The notes: generated by a model from the sequence alone, not told the origin. DNA of 64,000 nt from Candidatus Omnitrophota bacterium (GCA_040755155.1 JBFMBP010000029.1:72066-136065); one strand, 5' to 3'; numbered from the stretch's first letter, positions 25,570-34,761 are shown. Numbers and translations are program-made.

Positions 25570-25801
25570 TCTCCCCCGGTTTCAATCCACGCTCCCGCGA
25601 GGGGAGCGACTCACCTATTTGGCGGGCTGCGCTTTGCTTTTAGCCCACCCTACAGTCTTTGGGATTCAACCTAACTTGGCGGGCTACGCTTCGCTTTGAG
25701 CCCACCCTACAATCTACGCTTTGCTTTTAGCCCACCCTACAGTTCTCCCCTCACTCTGACCCTCTCCCAAAGGGCGAGGGGATGGAATTGCGTAACATGA
25801 G
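25570..25801. other. Repeat cluster between ribBA and ribH
   Basis: Within 232 bp lie the CRISPR-type repeat (25579-25610), REP copies at 25621-25653 and 25678-25710, a partial REP at 25714-25740, a CCTCTCCCAAAGGGCGAGG hairpin near 25760, and a solo MITE end GCGTAACATGAGTTA at 25790-25804. Confidence 0.8.
25579..25610 (-). CRISPR. Solitary type I-C-like CRISPR repeat
   Basis: A 32-bp unit that on the minus strand begins GTCGCTCCCCTCGCGGGAGC and ends GTGGATTGAAAC, the classic subtype I-C repeat pattern with internal palindrome GCTCCC...GGGAGC. Only one unit is present: there is no second repeat, spacer or cas gene in the window, so it is not an array. It sits in the ribH leader, a few bases before the Shine-Dalgarno. 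Confidence 0.75.
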
Positions 25802-26995
25802 TTACATAAATATATGCCCCATTTTCTTTTCTTTGGTTTTCAAGTAATGAATATTATGCTCGTTCAGTCCCACTTGCAGGGGAACTCGCTCCACGATTTC
25901 CAATCCAAAGGCGGACAAGCCTACGATCTTGCGCGGATTGTTGGTCATCAAGCGCATTTTGCGGATGCCGAGCGAAGAAAGAATCTGCGCGCCGATTCCA
26001 TAATCCCTTTCATCAGGCTTGTGTCCCAGTTTCAGATTCGCTTCCACGGTGTCGTAGCCTTGATCCTGAAGCACGTAAGCGCGCAGTTTTTCCACGAGGC
26101 CGATGCCGCGCCCTTCTTGCTTCATATACAACAGAACGCCGCGCCCTTCCTTTTCGATCGCCCGTAGAGCGGCGGCCAATTGTTCGCCGCAGTCGCAGCG
26201 CAGCGAACCCAGGACGTCGCCCGTGAGGCATTCGTCGTGAACCCGCAACAATACTGGCTCCGGCGTGGTTACGTCGCCTTTCACTAAAGCCAAATGGATT
26301 TTGTCGTCCACCTGATTCTCGAAAAGGTGAAGATTAAAATCGCCGTATTTAGAGGGCAATTTCGTCACCAATATTTGATTGACCAATTTTTCGATTCGAT
26401 GGCGGTAAGCGATCAAATCCTCGATCGTAACGATGCCGATGCCGTATTTTTGCGAAAGCTCTTCCAAAGCGGGCATTCGCGCCGCATTGCCTTCTTCATC
26501 AAGAATTTCGCAGAGAGCGCCGACGGGAGTCAATCCGGCGATTTTCAACAAATCGGTAACCGCCTCCGTATGGCCTTGGCGCCGCAGAACGCCGCCAACC
26601 TTGGAAATCAGGGGAAAAACATGCCCCGGACGACCGAAATCTTCCGGTTTGGCGTTTTCATCGGCGAGACGCCGGATCGTTGTCGCCCGGTCCTTGGCGG
26701 ATATGCCAGTTGTCGTTCCTTGCAGCGCATCGACGCTCACGGTAAAACTAGTATGGTGCAGGGACGTATTCTGCGCCGTCATCAAATCGAGATCGAGCCG
26801 CTGCGCCCGATCCTTTTCCATAGAAACGCATAACAATCCCTTAGCCACGGTAATGATGAAATTCACCTGTTCCTGGGTGATGATTTGCGCGGGATAGACT
26901 AAATCCCCCTCGTTCTCCCGGCTTTGGTCGTCGGTAACGATGAGCATTTTGCCTTGCTTCAGATCTTCGATCGCCTGTTCTACGCTTAGCGTCAT
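25802..26995 (-). CDS. ribBA: Bifunctional DHBP synthase / GTP cyclohydrolase II
   Basis: Makes both riboflavin precursors. The N-terminal half (residues ~1-200) is 3,4-dihydroxy-2-butanone-4-phosphate synthase with VTDDQSRENEGDL, LHHTSFTVSVD and RRQGHTEAVTDL. The C-terminal half is GTP cyclohydrolase II with the zinc site ECLTGDVLGSLRCDCGEQL and MKQEGRGIGLVEKLRAY. The length of 397 residues matches RibBA fusions. The start at 26995 (MTLSVEQ) is preferred to an ATG four codons upstream. Fourth gene of the riboflavin operon. Confidence 0.95.
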   Translation of the reverse strand: MTLSVEQAIEDLKQGKMLIVTDDQSRENEGDLVYPAQIITQEQVNFIITVAKGLLCVSMEKDRAQRLDLDLMTAQNTSLHHTSFTVSVDALQGTTTGISAKDRATTIRRLADENAKPEDFGRPGHVFPLISKVGGVLRRQGHTEAVTDLLKIAGLTPVGALCEILDEEGNAARMPALEELSQKYGIGIVTIEDLIAYRHRIEKLVNQILVTKLPSKYGDFNLHLFENQVDDKIHLALVKGDVTTPEPVLLRVHDECLTGDVLGSLRCDCGEQLAAALRAIEKEGRGVLLYMKQEGRGIGLVEKLRAYVLQDQGYDTVEANLKLGHKPDERDYGIGAQILSSLGIRKMRLMTNNPRKIVGLSAFGLEIVERVPLQVGLNEHNIHYLKTKEKKMGHIFM

Positions 26996-27186
26996 TTTAA
27001 TAAGCAAATCTCATGTAGGCTCTTCAAGCTAGCTGCTTTCGGATTAACTGGGAATACTACCTTGCCAATATCATATTAATCTTATCCTTGAAACTCGCAA
27101 AGAGTAATGGGATTGAATTGATTTTGAACATAAATCCCGCAGTTTTCTTGGATTGCGAAATACTATCCAGAGAAAATTACCGCTTC

Positions 27187-27822
27187 TCAAAAACCGTATT
27201 GCCGCAGCTTTTCGGCTGTCAATCCAGAACCAAGTTCGACGGCGCCCATCGATAGCAGCCTTTGGATGTAGCGGGCAAGAATATCGATTTCGATATTAAT
27301 GGGGTCTCCCGGTTTTTTCGCGCGCAGGTTGGTGTTTTGGATGGTATGGGGGATAAGCGCGGCTCCGGCGCGGTCTTCACCCGCTTCCGTAACCGTCAAA
27401 CTGATCCCCTCGATGCAGATCGATCCCTTCTCGGCGATATAAGGAGCCAGGCGGTTGGGAAAACGAAACCAAAGCCTTCCTTCCACGCTCAAGGATTCGA
27501 TGGCGCCGACCGCATCAACATGACCAGCGACAATATGTCCACCCATTTTATCCGTAGGACGCAGGGAAGGTTCAATATTCAGCAGGGCGCCCGCTTTCGC
27601 GTTGGCGAAAGTTGTGCGCGTCAACGTCTCGCAGGAAAGATCGGCCCAGAAGCATTCCTCATCCAACGCGGCGACTGTCAAGCAAACTCCATTGACGCAT
27701 ATGCTATCGCCCAGGTTGGACTCCGGCGCGGTCATCGGGGCGGAGATGCGCAGTCTGGCGGATTCGCCAAGCTGAACGACTTCCGCCAATTTTCCTACTT
27801 CGCGCACAATGCCGGTAAACAT
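27187..27822 (-). CDS. ribE: Riboflavin synthase alpha subunit
   Basis: Dismutates two lumazines into riboflavin. The 211-residue product shows the internal duplication of two lumazine-binding barrels: MFTGIVREVG with CVNGVCLTVAAL, and GHIVAGHVDAVG with CIEGISLTVTEAG. It starts 3 bp after the ribD stop. The ~190-bp gap to ribBA contains no FMN riboswitch signature and no gene. Confidence 0.95.
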   Translation of the reverse strand: MFTGIVREVGKLAEVVQLGESARLRISAPMTAPESNLGDSICVNGVCLTVAALDEECFWADLSCETLTRTTFANAKAGALLNIEPSLRPTDKMGGHIVAGHVDAVGAIESLSVEGRLWFRFPNRLAPYIAEKGSICIEGISLTVTEAGEDRAGAALIPHTIQNTNLRAKKPGDPINIEIDILARYIQRLLSMGAVELGSGLTAEKLRQYGF

Positions 27823-27825
27823 GAA

Positions 27826-28983
27826 TCATTCCTTCCAATCGACGATCCCCTGGATCAAGACGTCATCGCCCAAGAATCGCCGCTCGATTCTTCGCAATAG
27901 CGGCGCTTCCTTCATTGTAGCCGCGCCACGGCCTTCATAAAACGTTGGCGCGCCAGCGCCGCCGATCAGCTTGGGGGCGATATAGATCGCCAATTCATTT
28001 GCTAGCCGCGCTTCCAAAAATGAGGTATGGATGCGCGGTCCGCCCTCGATATAAACGCTCAAAATATTCTCCTGCGCCAGGAGGGATAAAACTCCCGCAG
28101 GATCGAGCGCCCCTTCCTTGCCTGGCGTTACGAATATTCGCGCTCCCAGCTGTTCCAATTCCCTTCTCTTCCCAGCGGATGCGATTTCTAGACAAAAAAT
28201 CCAAACGGGCGCTTCATTTATTGTTTGGAATAAGCGCGCTTGCGGACGAATTCTCAGAGTGGAATCCAAGACAATCCGGATGGGCGGATTGAATTCTCCC
28301 CGCGTTATCCCTTCCGGTCTGGCGGTTAAAGAAGGATCGTCCTTCTCGATAGTCCCGATCCCAACCAGAATAGTGTCCATTTCGGCGCGCATCTCATGAA
28401 CATGAGCGCGGGCGGCCTCGCCGGTAATCCATCGGGAATTACCCGGCGCCGTGCATAATTTTCCATCCAGAGAGGCGGCGGCTTTTAAAACAACCCAGGG
28501 CAGGCCTTTTTCATGGCGATGAAAGAAAAAGCGGTTCTCGTAACGGGCTTCCTCTTCCAATAATCCCACATCGGCCATCACTCCTTTTTCCCGAAGAATT
28601 GCAATCCCCATACCGCTCACGGCGGGAAAAGGATCGAGGACGGCGGCGATGACGCGGCGGACGCCCGCTTCCAGAATGGCGTCCGTACACGGCGGAGTAG
28701 CGCCATAGTGGCAGCAAGGTTCCAGCGTAACATACATTACAGCGCCGCGAGGATCTTCGCAGCAGACGGAAAGCGCTTCACGCTCGGCGTGGGGCATCCC
28801 TTTACGCAGGTGATAGCCTTCGCCAATGATGCGCGGTTTGGATTGGGGAGAATCGAATTGGGCGATGACGCAGCCGACGCGGGGATTGGGAGAGGCGGTG
28901 AAACGGCCGCGATGAGCCAGTTCCAGAGCCTGGCGCATCAAGGCTTCGTCATGAAAAGAAAACGAAGGGGAGGATCCGCTCAA
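27826..28983 (-). CDS. ribD: Riboflavin deaminase/reductase RibD
   Basis: Bifunctional enzyme that deaminates and then reduces the pyrimidine from GTP ring opening. The N-terminal deaminase domain has the zinc motifs PHAEREAL and PCCHYGATPPC; the C-terminal reductase domain (from residue ~150) has LDGKLCTAPGNSRWITG and the NADPH-binding VYIEGGPRIHTSFLE. The product is 385 residues, normal length. The start is a TTG at 28983, whose TTGA overlaps the stop of the upstream isomerase-like gene, implying coupling. Confidence 0.93.
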   Translation of the reverse strand: MSGSSPSFSFHDEALMRQALELAHRGRFTASPNPRVGCVIAQFDSPQSKPRIIGEGYHLRKGMPHAEREALSVCCEDPRGAVMYVTLEPCCHYGATPPCTDAILEAGVRRVIAAVLDPFPAVSGMGIAILREKGVMADVGLLEEEARYENRFFFHRHEKGLPWVVLKAAASLDGKLCTAPGNSRWITGEAARAHVHEMRAEMDTILVGIGTIEKDDPSLTARPEGITRGEFNPPIRIVLDSTLRIRPQARLFQTINEAPVWIFCLEIASAGKRRELEQLGARIFVTPGKEGALDPAGVLSLLAQENILSVYIEGGPRIHTSFLEARLANELAIYIAPKLIGGAGAPTFYEGRGAATMKEAPLLRRIERRFLGDDVLIQGIVDWKE

Positions 28984-29798
28984 CGAGACAATTGGCCGAC
29001 TCCGCTTAATCCCATGCGTTCGGTGAAATCGACGACGTTTTGCAAAATTTCCACCGTAGGCCGTTCATCGCGCACTTCTACGACGAAGGGACCGCGATAA
29101 TCGCATTGGCGCAATCGGTGGAAAACTACATCCCACGGCACATCGCCTTCGCCGGGGATCAAATGTTCGTCGGCGCGCCCCCGGTTGTCGTTCGCATGGA
29201 TGGAAAAGATTTTTTCGCCGAACTCTTCCAAAACGGCGGATAGGTTGCCTCCCGCAAAAGCGCGTCCGATATCCAGGCACATGCCGACATTGGGCAAATC
29301 CAATTCCGTCAGACTGCGATAGAGATTGAGAGCGTCGCCGCCGAAATAAGCGCTGGGAAAATTTTCGATGGCGATGCGCACGTCTCGATCCTCGGCGTAG
29401 CCGCTGATGTCGCGCAAGGTCTCCCATAGCGAATTCCAGCGCTCTTCCGTTTGATACTTTTCGCTCTCGATGCTGCTGGGGTGAAAAGTAATCAAGGAAG
29501 CCCCCATCAATAAGGCGGCGTCCAACGCCTTCTGGCAGGCGAAAACGGTCTCTTCCCGCTCCTGCTCGTCCGGGCTGGAGAGATCGCCGACGCCGCTGGG
29601 AGCGTGCATGGATATTCTGCGGAAACCCAATTCCCGAATCGCCATTCCCGCTTTTTGTATTTCCTCGGGATCGCCGATGTCGAGATGCCTTTTCGTGCAA
29701 AAAATTTCGACCGACTCGATCCCATACTCTTGCAATAAGGAGAGTTTGCCAAGGAACGAGGAAGGAAGCCAGGTATAGGAGGAAATCGACAGATACAT
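28980..29798 (-). CDS. Sugar phosphate isomerase/epimerase-like TIM-barrel protein
   Basis: A 272-residue member of the xylose isomerase-like/AP endonuclease 2 superfamily. Metal-binding positions match the superfamily: Glu in VRIAIENFP, Asp in GMCLDIGRA, His in IFSIHANDN, and Glu in PFVVEVRDE. Substrate unknown. The start has GGGGATGTAA upstream. It is the first gene of the riboflavin operon and overlaps ribD by 4 bp, so a link to pentose phosphate or riboflavin metabolism is possible but unproven. Confidence 0.85.
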   Translation of the reverse strand: MYLSISSYTWLPSSFLGKLSLLQEYGIESVEIFCTKRHLDIGDPEEIQKAGMAIRELGFRRISMHAPSGVGDLSSPDEQEREETVFACQKALDAALLMGASLITFHPSSIESEKYQTEERWNSLWETLRDISGYAEDRDVRIAIENFPSAYFGGDALNLYRSLTELDLPNVGMCLDIGRAFAGGNLSAVLEEFGEKIFSIHANDNRGRADEHLIPGEGDVPWDVVFHRLRQCDYRGPFVVEVRDERPTVEILQNVVDFTERMGLSGVGQLSR

Positions 29799-30110
29799 TT
29801 ACATCCCCTTTATTTTTGGAAATCCATTACAGCTATTTTTCCCAGCCGAATACGAAAAAAAAATCCTCAACGACGTGGATGCGCATTCGCCGGGAAAAAG
29901 GCGATGGATTCCTAACCCTCAAACTCAAAAAGAAATCTGTTAAATGGACTGGAACTACTCTACTATGAAGTCTATCGGCCTCCCATCAAGAATGTCAACC
30001 CCAAAACAAATGAATAAAATATAAAGTCATTACTTTCGTTCAATCTTTACATTAATTACGATGAAGGACTTCCCGAAGCGGAGAACATAAGATAAAATTC
30101 TTGACTTATC
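29799..30110. other. Divergent promoter region without recognisable elements
   Basis: 312 bp between the riboflavin operon and the PurS-like gene. I looked for an FMN riboswitch on the minus strand and did not find one. A small CGCC/GGCG hairpin lies near 29896-29912. Confidence 0.5.
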
Positions 30111-30662
30111 ATGAGTTACATCTATCTTTTCGTTGCATTAAAAATTACAGACAACGTCGCCCGGACGGCGCAGCAAACAATGCAAACCCGGTTGAACGCC
30201 GTCCACTTAAAATCGGTGCGCCGATCCGATTTCTGGGAGATGTCTTTTCCCGGACGATCGCCCCAGCAAGCCAGACAAATCGCCGAAACCATCGTTCAAA
30301 AAACCGCCTTTTTCGCCAATCCCAATAAGCATATCTGGCGCATGGAGGAATCCGAACAGCCAATAGAAGAATCCGGCCCCTATTCATTTCCGTCCTGCGT
30401 TGACGCTTCCGTTCTTGTCTGCGACCGCGTGGACGGCTTGGCGGAAGGAACGCTGGAAGCGCTCGCGAAACTATTGGATGAAAACCAGCGTCCCGCGTCC
30501 TTGAAAAGGGGCGTCTGGTGGGATATGCAATTCGAGAACCTCAGTCCGGAAGCCATCCGCCAAGAGACCGAAAAGTTAACGTTGACGACCAGCCGGAAAC
30601 AAGGATTGCTGGCCAATCCTCATTATCAATCCTATCAAACGTTTTACGCCGATTCGCTTTAA
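30111..30662 (+). CDS. Tandem PurS-like domain protein
   Basis: A 183-residue protein built from two similar halves. Half one has RRSDFWEMSF followed by ARQIAETIVQKTAFFANPN; half two has KRGVWWDMQF followed by ETEKLTLTTSRKQGLLANPH. Each half matches the PurS pattern (V-R-x-G-K-x-x-E-L then K-L-L-A-N-P), PurS being the small structural subunit of FGAM synthetase. Here two units are fused and no purL or purQ is nearby. The relation is inferred from pattern alone. The ATG lacks a clear RBS. Confidence 0.55.
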   Translation: MSYIYLFVALKITDNVARTAQQTMQTRLNAVHLKSVRRSDFWEMSFPGRSPQQARQIAETIVQKTAFFANPNKHIWRMEESEQPIEESGPYSFPSCVDASVLVCDRVDGLAEGTLEALAKLLDENQRPASLKRGVWWDMQFENLSPEAIRQETEKLTLTTSRKQGLLANPHYQSYQTFYADSL

Positions 30663-30678
30663 TAACCATGAAACGAAA

Positions 30679-31665
30679 TTGAAAATTCGATCCGTTACTC
30701 CACCCCTTTTGCCTGAAGGCGAACGCATCGTTCCGGTTCCGCCGGAAGAGTTTCATAACGTATTGGACGTGCTGGAAACGGCCTTTCCCAATACGCCGCG
30801 CACGCTTTTTTCCACTCTCACGCTGCAAGACCCTTGGCGTCAAACGAAATTCAGCTTGGCCGTCGTTAAAGGCAAGCGTTATCTTGCTCACATCCAAATC
30901 TTCGACCGTTCGATTTATATCGACGGCGTTTCGGTTCGCATCGGCGGCGTGGGCAGCGTTGGATCGCGTCCCGAATGCCGAGGCAAAGGCTATCCTACGG
31001 CGCTGCTGCGCTATGGTATGGATTTAATGGAAGAAGAAGGGATGGGCGGATCGATGCTCTATACCTCCATCCATCCCTTCTATGAACGCCTGGGATGGAA
31101 AACGGTGAATCAGTACGAACAGAATATCCCGGTGAAAAAAATCCTGCGCTATATTCCAAAACCGATCCGGCATCGCTCGCTTCGCGAAAACGATTACCTC
31201 TATCTGCAAGAAATTTACGGCAAGAATCATGCGCGGATTTCCGGCCTCATGCGCCGCACGCCAGATTATTGGCGGGCGCGTTCGATTTGGATGGGCCACA
31301 TTCCCACCGTCATCGAACGAGATGGAAAACCGGCGGCGTATTTTTACGCCATGCAGTACAATGAAAAGAAACCGATCTTGACCATCTCGGAATACGGCTT
31401 CTCGAATCCGGACGAGGAGACGTTAACGCAATTGTTGGGAACGATGGCTCGCAAAGCGGAAGAGACGAACTGCCTTTCCTTGCGAGGTTTTTTCCGTCAC
31501 AATCCCGATTTCGGCCTTTTTCTCGATGCAAGGGATTTAATCGAAAACGAAAGCGAACATAATTACGTCATGTGGAAAGACATCGGCGCTCATAAATTCG
31601 ACCGTCGAATTCAAGAATTGGCGTCTCAACGGCGTTGGCTGTATTGGACCACCGACGCCTTCTAA
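30679..31665 (+). CDS. Eis-like GNAT N-acetyltransferase
   Basis: About 328 residues with an N-terminal GNAT domain. The acetyl-CoA loop is IGGVGSVGSRPECRGKGYPT, followed by YTSIHPFYERLGWKTV, typical of Eis/enhanced-intracellular-survival-type acetyltransferases. A second, GNAT-like domain is likely in the C-terminal half (KPAAYFYAMQYNEKKPILTI). The start appears to be TTG at 30679; no upstream in-frame ATG exists and the RBS is weak, so the N-terminus is uncertain. It follows the PurS-like gene by 16 bp. Confidence 0.8.
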   Translation: MKIRSVTPPLLPEGERIVPVPPEEFHNVLDVLETAFPNTPRTLFSTLTLQDPWRQTKFSLAVVKGKRYLAHIQIFDRSIYIDGVSVRIGGVGSVGSRPECRGKGYPTALLRYGMDLMEEEGMGGSMLYTSIHPFYERLGWKTVNQYEQNIPVKKILRYIPKPIRHRSLRENDYLYLQEIYGKNHARISGLMRRTPDYWRARSIWMGHIPTVIERDGKPAAYFYAMQYNEKKPILTISEYGFSNPDEETLTQLLGTMARKAEETNCLSLRGFFRHNPDFGLFLDARDLIENESEHNYVMWKDIGAHKFDRRIQELASQRRWLYWTTDAF

Positions 31666-31748
31666 GTCCGCCGAGTACTTAATGAATGATCGGCGAATAG
31701 GATAATCAATTACCAAGAAAACGGCATCCGGCGGAAAACAACGCTTCC

Positions 31749-32840
31749 ATGTTTCGTAAAAACAGGCCTCTTTCCTCCCTGCAAACTTTTAAATTCTCGC
31801 TAGCGCTGGTCTTCGTCGTCATCTCGATCGGCGCAACGGGATTCTATTTTCTGGAAAAGAGCGCGGAAAGCGGCCGCGTCGAAGAGGGACGGAAAGGGGA
31901 CAGCCCTCATAGTTTTCTCGATGCGGTTTATTGGTCGATCATAACGGCGACGACGACGGGGTATGGGGATTTCGTCCCCAAAACCGGATGGGGGCGAGTC
32001 TTCACCGTCTTTTTCGCCATCATCGCAGTCGTAACCATCGCCTGGGCGGGAGCCAACGCCTTGGCGTTTATCGTTGAAGGACATCTGACCGAAGCGGTGC
32101 GGGTGAAGAAAATGGAGAAAGACATCAAAGCGCTGAAGAATCATTACATCATCTGCGGCCTGGGCCGCGTAGGGATGGAGGTTGTGCAACGGCTCCGCGA
32201 ATCGAAAATCCATAGATTCGTCGTCGTCGACCGCCATCGGGAGATTTTGGAAAATACGCTTCGCGACGACGAACTATTCGTCGTCGGCGACGCCACGGAA
32301 GACCAAGTGCTCAAAGACGCTCAGATCGAATTGGCTTACGGACTCATCGCCTGCATTCCCGACGACGCCGCCAACGTCTTCACCATCCTCACGGCCAAGG
32401 TGCTGAATCCCAAACTCTTCGTGATTGCGCGGGGACAACAGGACGGCTCGCAGAAAAAACTGATGCGCGCCGGCGCCAACCGCGTAGTCATGCCCTCGCG
32501 CATCGGCGGCGCCCGCATGGCGGCTATGGCGTTGCGTCCGGCTATTGTGGATTTTCTCGATCAAACCTTGCTGGTTCCCGGCGACCGCGAACCTTTGCTG
32601 CTGGAAGAGATTCTCATCGAATCGGGCAATCCTATGATGGGGAAAATGTTGAAAGAAACCCATATCAAATCGGAGACGGAAGTCATGATTATCGGCATTC
32701 GGCCCAACCAAGGAGATTTCCTTATCAATCCGCCCTCCAATTATATAATCGGCGAAGGCGACATGTTGATTGGCCTAGGCCATCACACTCACTTCAAAAT
32801 GCTTCGGCGTTTGATGGGCTTGCCGGAAAACGCCAGCTAG
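31749..32840 (+). CDS. Potassium channel protein with RCK domain
   Basis: A 363-residue ion channel. Two transmembrane helices (FSLALVFVVISIGATGFYF and VFFAIIAVVTIAWAGANAL) flank the pore loop and selectivity filter TATTTGYGDFVP (near residue 68). The cytosolic part is an RCK/TrkA-N domain with the nucleotide-binding motif YIICGLGRVGMEVVQRL and FVVGDATEDQVL, followed by a TrkA-C domain (residues ~275-355). This is the MthK/Kch-type architecture that gates K+ flux in response to ligand. Confidence 0.93.
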   Translation: MFRKNRPLSSLQTFKFSLALVFVVISIGATGFYFLEKSAESGRVEEGRKGDSPHSFLDAVYWSIITATTTGYGDFVPKTGWGRVFTVFFAIIAVVTIAWAGANALAFIVEGHLTEAVRVKKMEKDIKALKNHYIICGLGRVGMEVVQRLRESKIHRFVVVDRHREILENTLRDDELFVVGDATEDQVLKDAQIELAYGLIACIPDDAANVFTILTAKVLNPKLFVIARGQQDGSQKKLMRAGANRVVMPSRIGGARMAAMALRPAIVDFLDQTLLVPGDREPLLLEEILIESGNPMMGKMLKETHIKSETEVMIIGIRPNQGDFLINPPSNYIIGEGDMLIGLGHHTHFKMLRRLMGLPENAS

Positions 32841-32979
32841 CCTTACTCTATCTCGATTCCTCAAAGCTGCCCGAAAAAAATCGCCGTCCGCAGGTATCCT
32901 TTCCGGCTCGCCGAAATACAATACCTAAAGTAAGATCGTTGCCGAAACGGATTTATTATCGAATATCTTCCCATATACT

Positions 32980-34761
32980 ATGAATCCTGCGTTTTCCCGT
33001 TCGCCGCATAGTCCCATGAGGACATTGCTCGCATATTTGCGGCCTGTAGCCAGACAAAATGTTCTCGGCCTGCTCGCGTTAATCCTTTACAGTTACGTCC
33101 TTATTCTGATTCCCGCCTGGGTTAAGCGGATTATCGACAGCCTGGGAAAAAACGGCTTGCGGGAAGAATTATTTCATTCCTGCCTGTGGATTTTGGCCTT
33201 GGCGGCCGGCGCGGCGGTGTTGCTCTTCTACGCTCGATGGGCCATCATCGGCGCATCCCGCTTCATCGAAGAGCGCATGCGCAACGATCTCTTCTCGCAT
33301 ATCTCCCGCCTGACGCCGCGCTTCTATCATTCCATAAAGACGGGCGATCTCGTCACCCGCTTCGCCAGCGACATAGAGCAGGTTCGATTATTGATAGGGC
33401 CGGGAATCATGTATCCGGGGCAGACGGTCGTCGTAACGGCGTTGGCCCTTTATTCGATGTTCTCGGTGGACGCAAAACTTTCCGTCATCTTGTTGATCCT
33501 GATCGCCATCCTCTTGATTTTCGTCAATCTGAATACTCGCCAGCTGCATAAAGCCTACCGGCAAGCCCAGGAAGTCTACTCGGACATGAGCGCCCAGGTG
33601 CAGGAAAATTTCAACGGCATCCGCGTTATTAAAGCCTATTGCCAGGAGGAAGCGGAATACGAACGCTTCCGCCGATTGAATAACCGCTTTGTGGATTACA
33701 ATATCGACCAGATCAAATTGCGGGGATTGCTGTTTCCCTTCACCCGTTTCATCGGAAATGCGGGAGTCGTCGTAATACTTTGGTTTGGCGGCTATCGGGT
33801 GATCGACGGCGGCCTAACGCTGGGCGACCTTATTCAGTTCACGATCTATTATCAATTGTTGATGTGGCCGATCGTGGCGCTGGGCTGGATCATCAACGTC
33901 ATCCATCGCGGAGCGGCTTCCTGGCGGCGCATCCTGTCGGTTCTATGCGTTCAGCCGGAGATCGAAATTCCCGAAACGGAAGATGCGAGTGAAATTCTGC
34001 TAGGAGATATCGAAGTTCGCGACTTGACCTTCGCCTACGAAGAAAATCGTCTCCCAGCGCTAAAAGACTTTTCCTTCCATGTCCGTCCCGGCGAAACTCT
34101 CGCCATCGTCGGTCCAACCGGCTGCGGAAAAACCACCATCGTCAATCTGCTGCTGCATCTTTACAAAATTCCTCGGGGAACGATCTTCTTCGATGGGAGA
34201 GACATCAACGACATTCCATTGATGACGTTGCGCCGATCCATCGGTTATGTTTCGCAGGAGGTATTTCTCTTTTCGGATTCCATCCGCGCCAATATTCTCT
34301 TCGGCGAATCCGAACCGGAAAAAACGCCGGAAGAAGAGATCGCCGGCGCCGCCGAACGCGCCCAACTCACCCGCGATTTCGACTCTTTTCCTGACGGCCT
34401 CGACACGCTCATCGGCGAACGCGGCATCACATTATCTGGCGGCCAAAAGCAGCGCACGGGCATCGCCCGAGCGCTGATTCTCGAACGCCCCATCCTCATT
34501 CTCGACGACTGCCTTTCGGCGGTGGATGCGGATACGGAAGAAGCGATCCTCGGCGGCATGAAAAGCGCCATCCGCCAATCGACCGCCATCATCATCAGCC
34601 ATCGCATTTCAACGGTGAAGCGCGCTGACCATATCATCGTGCTGGAGGAAGGCCAAATCGTCGAAGAAGGAAAACACGAAGAACTCATCGCGTCGGAAGG
34701 ACTCTACGCCCGCCTCTACAAACGTCAGCAGCTGGAGGAGAGTTTGGGGATACGAATGTAA
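32980..34761 (+). CDS. ABC exporter half-transporter (TM-NBD fusion)
   Basis: A 593-residue ABCB/MsbA-type exporter. Six N-terminal transmembrane helices precede an ATPase domain with Walker A GPTGCGKTT (residue ~377), signature LSGGQKQRTGIARALI (~484), and Walker B LILDDCLSAVD (~507). The residue after the Walker B Asp is Asp, not the usual catalytic Glu, as in the degenerate half of heterodimeric exporters such as TM287 or BmrC-type subunits. Heterodimer partners are normally adjacent, but none is here. Substrate unknown. Confidence 0.9.
   Translation: MNPAFSRSPHSPMRTLLAYLRPVARQNVLGLLALILYSYVLILIPAWVKRIIDSLGKNGLREELFHSCLWILALAAGAAVLLFYARWAIIGASRFIEERMRNDLFSHISRLTPRFYHSIKTGDLVTRFASDIEQVRLLIGPGIMYPGQTVVVTALALYSMFSVDAKLSVILLILIAILLIFVNLNTRQLHKAYRQAQEVYSDMSAQVQENFNGIRVIKAYCQEEAEYERFRRLNNRFVDYNIDQIKLRGLLFPFTRFIGNAGVVVILWFGGYRVIDGGLTLGDLIQFTIYYQLLMWPIVALGWIINVIHRGAASWRRILSVLCVQPEIEIPETEDASEILLGDIEVRDLTFAYEENRLPALKDFSFHVRPGETLAIVGPTGCGKTTIVNLLLHLYKIPRGTIFFDGRDINDIPLMTLRRSIGYVSQEVFLFSDSIRANILFGESEPEKTPEEEIAGAAERAQLTRDFDSFPDGLDTLIGERGITLSGGQKQRTGIARALILERPILILDDCLSAVDADTEEAILGGMKSAIRQSTAIIISHRISTVKRADHIIVLEEGQIVEEGKHEELIASEGLYARLYKRQQLEESLGIRM

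Noticed and set aside
25579-25610. A CRISPR array
   Set aside because: Only one repeat unit exists; there is no second repeat at spacer distance and no cas gene in the window.
25255-25699. Two open frames across the ribH leader with peptides such as [15 protein letters not shown] and [16 protein letters not shown]
   Set aside because: These peptides are the usual translation artefacts of type I-C CRISPR repeats; the frames run antisense to ribH and through repeats.
27008-27186. FMN riboswitch for the riboflavin genes
   Set aside because: I checked this gap and 29799-30110 for the conserved riboswitch core and did not find it.
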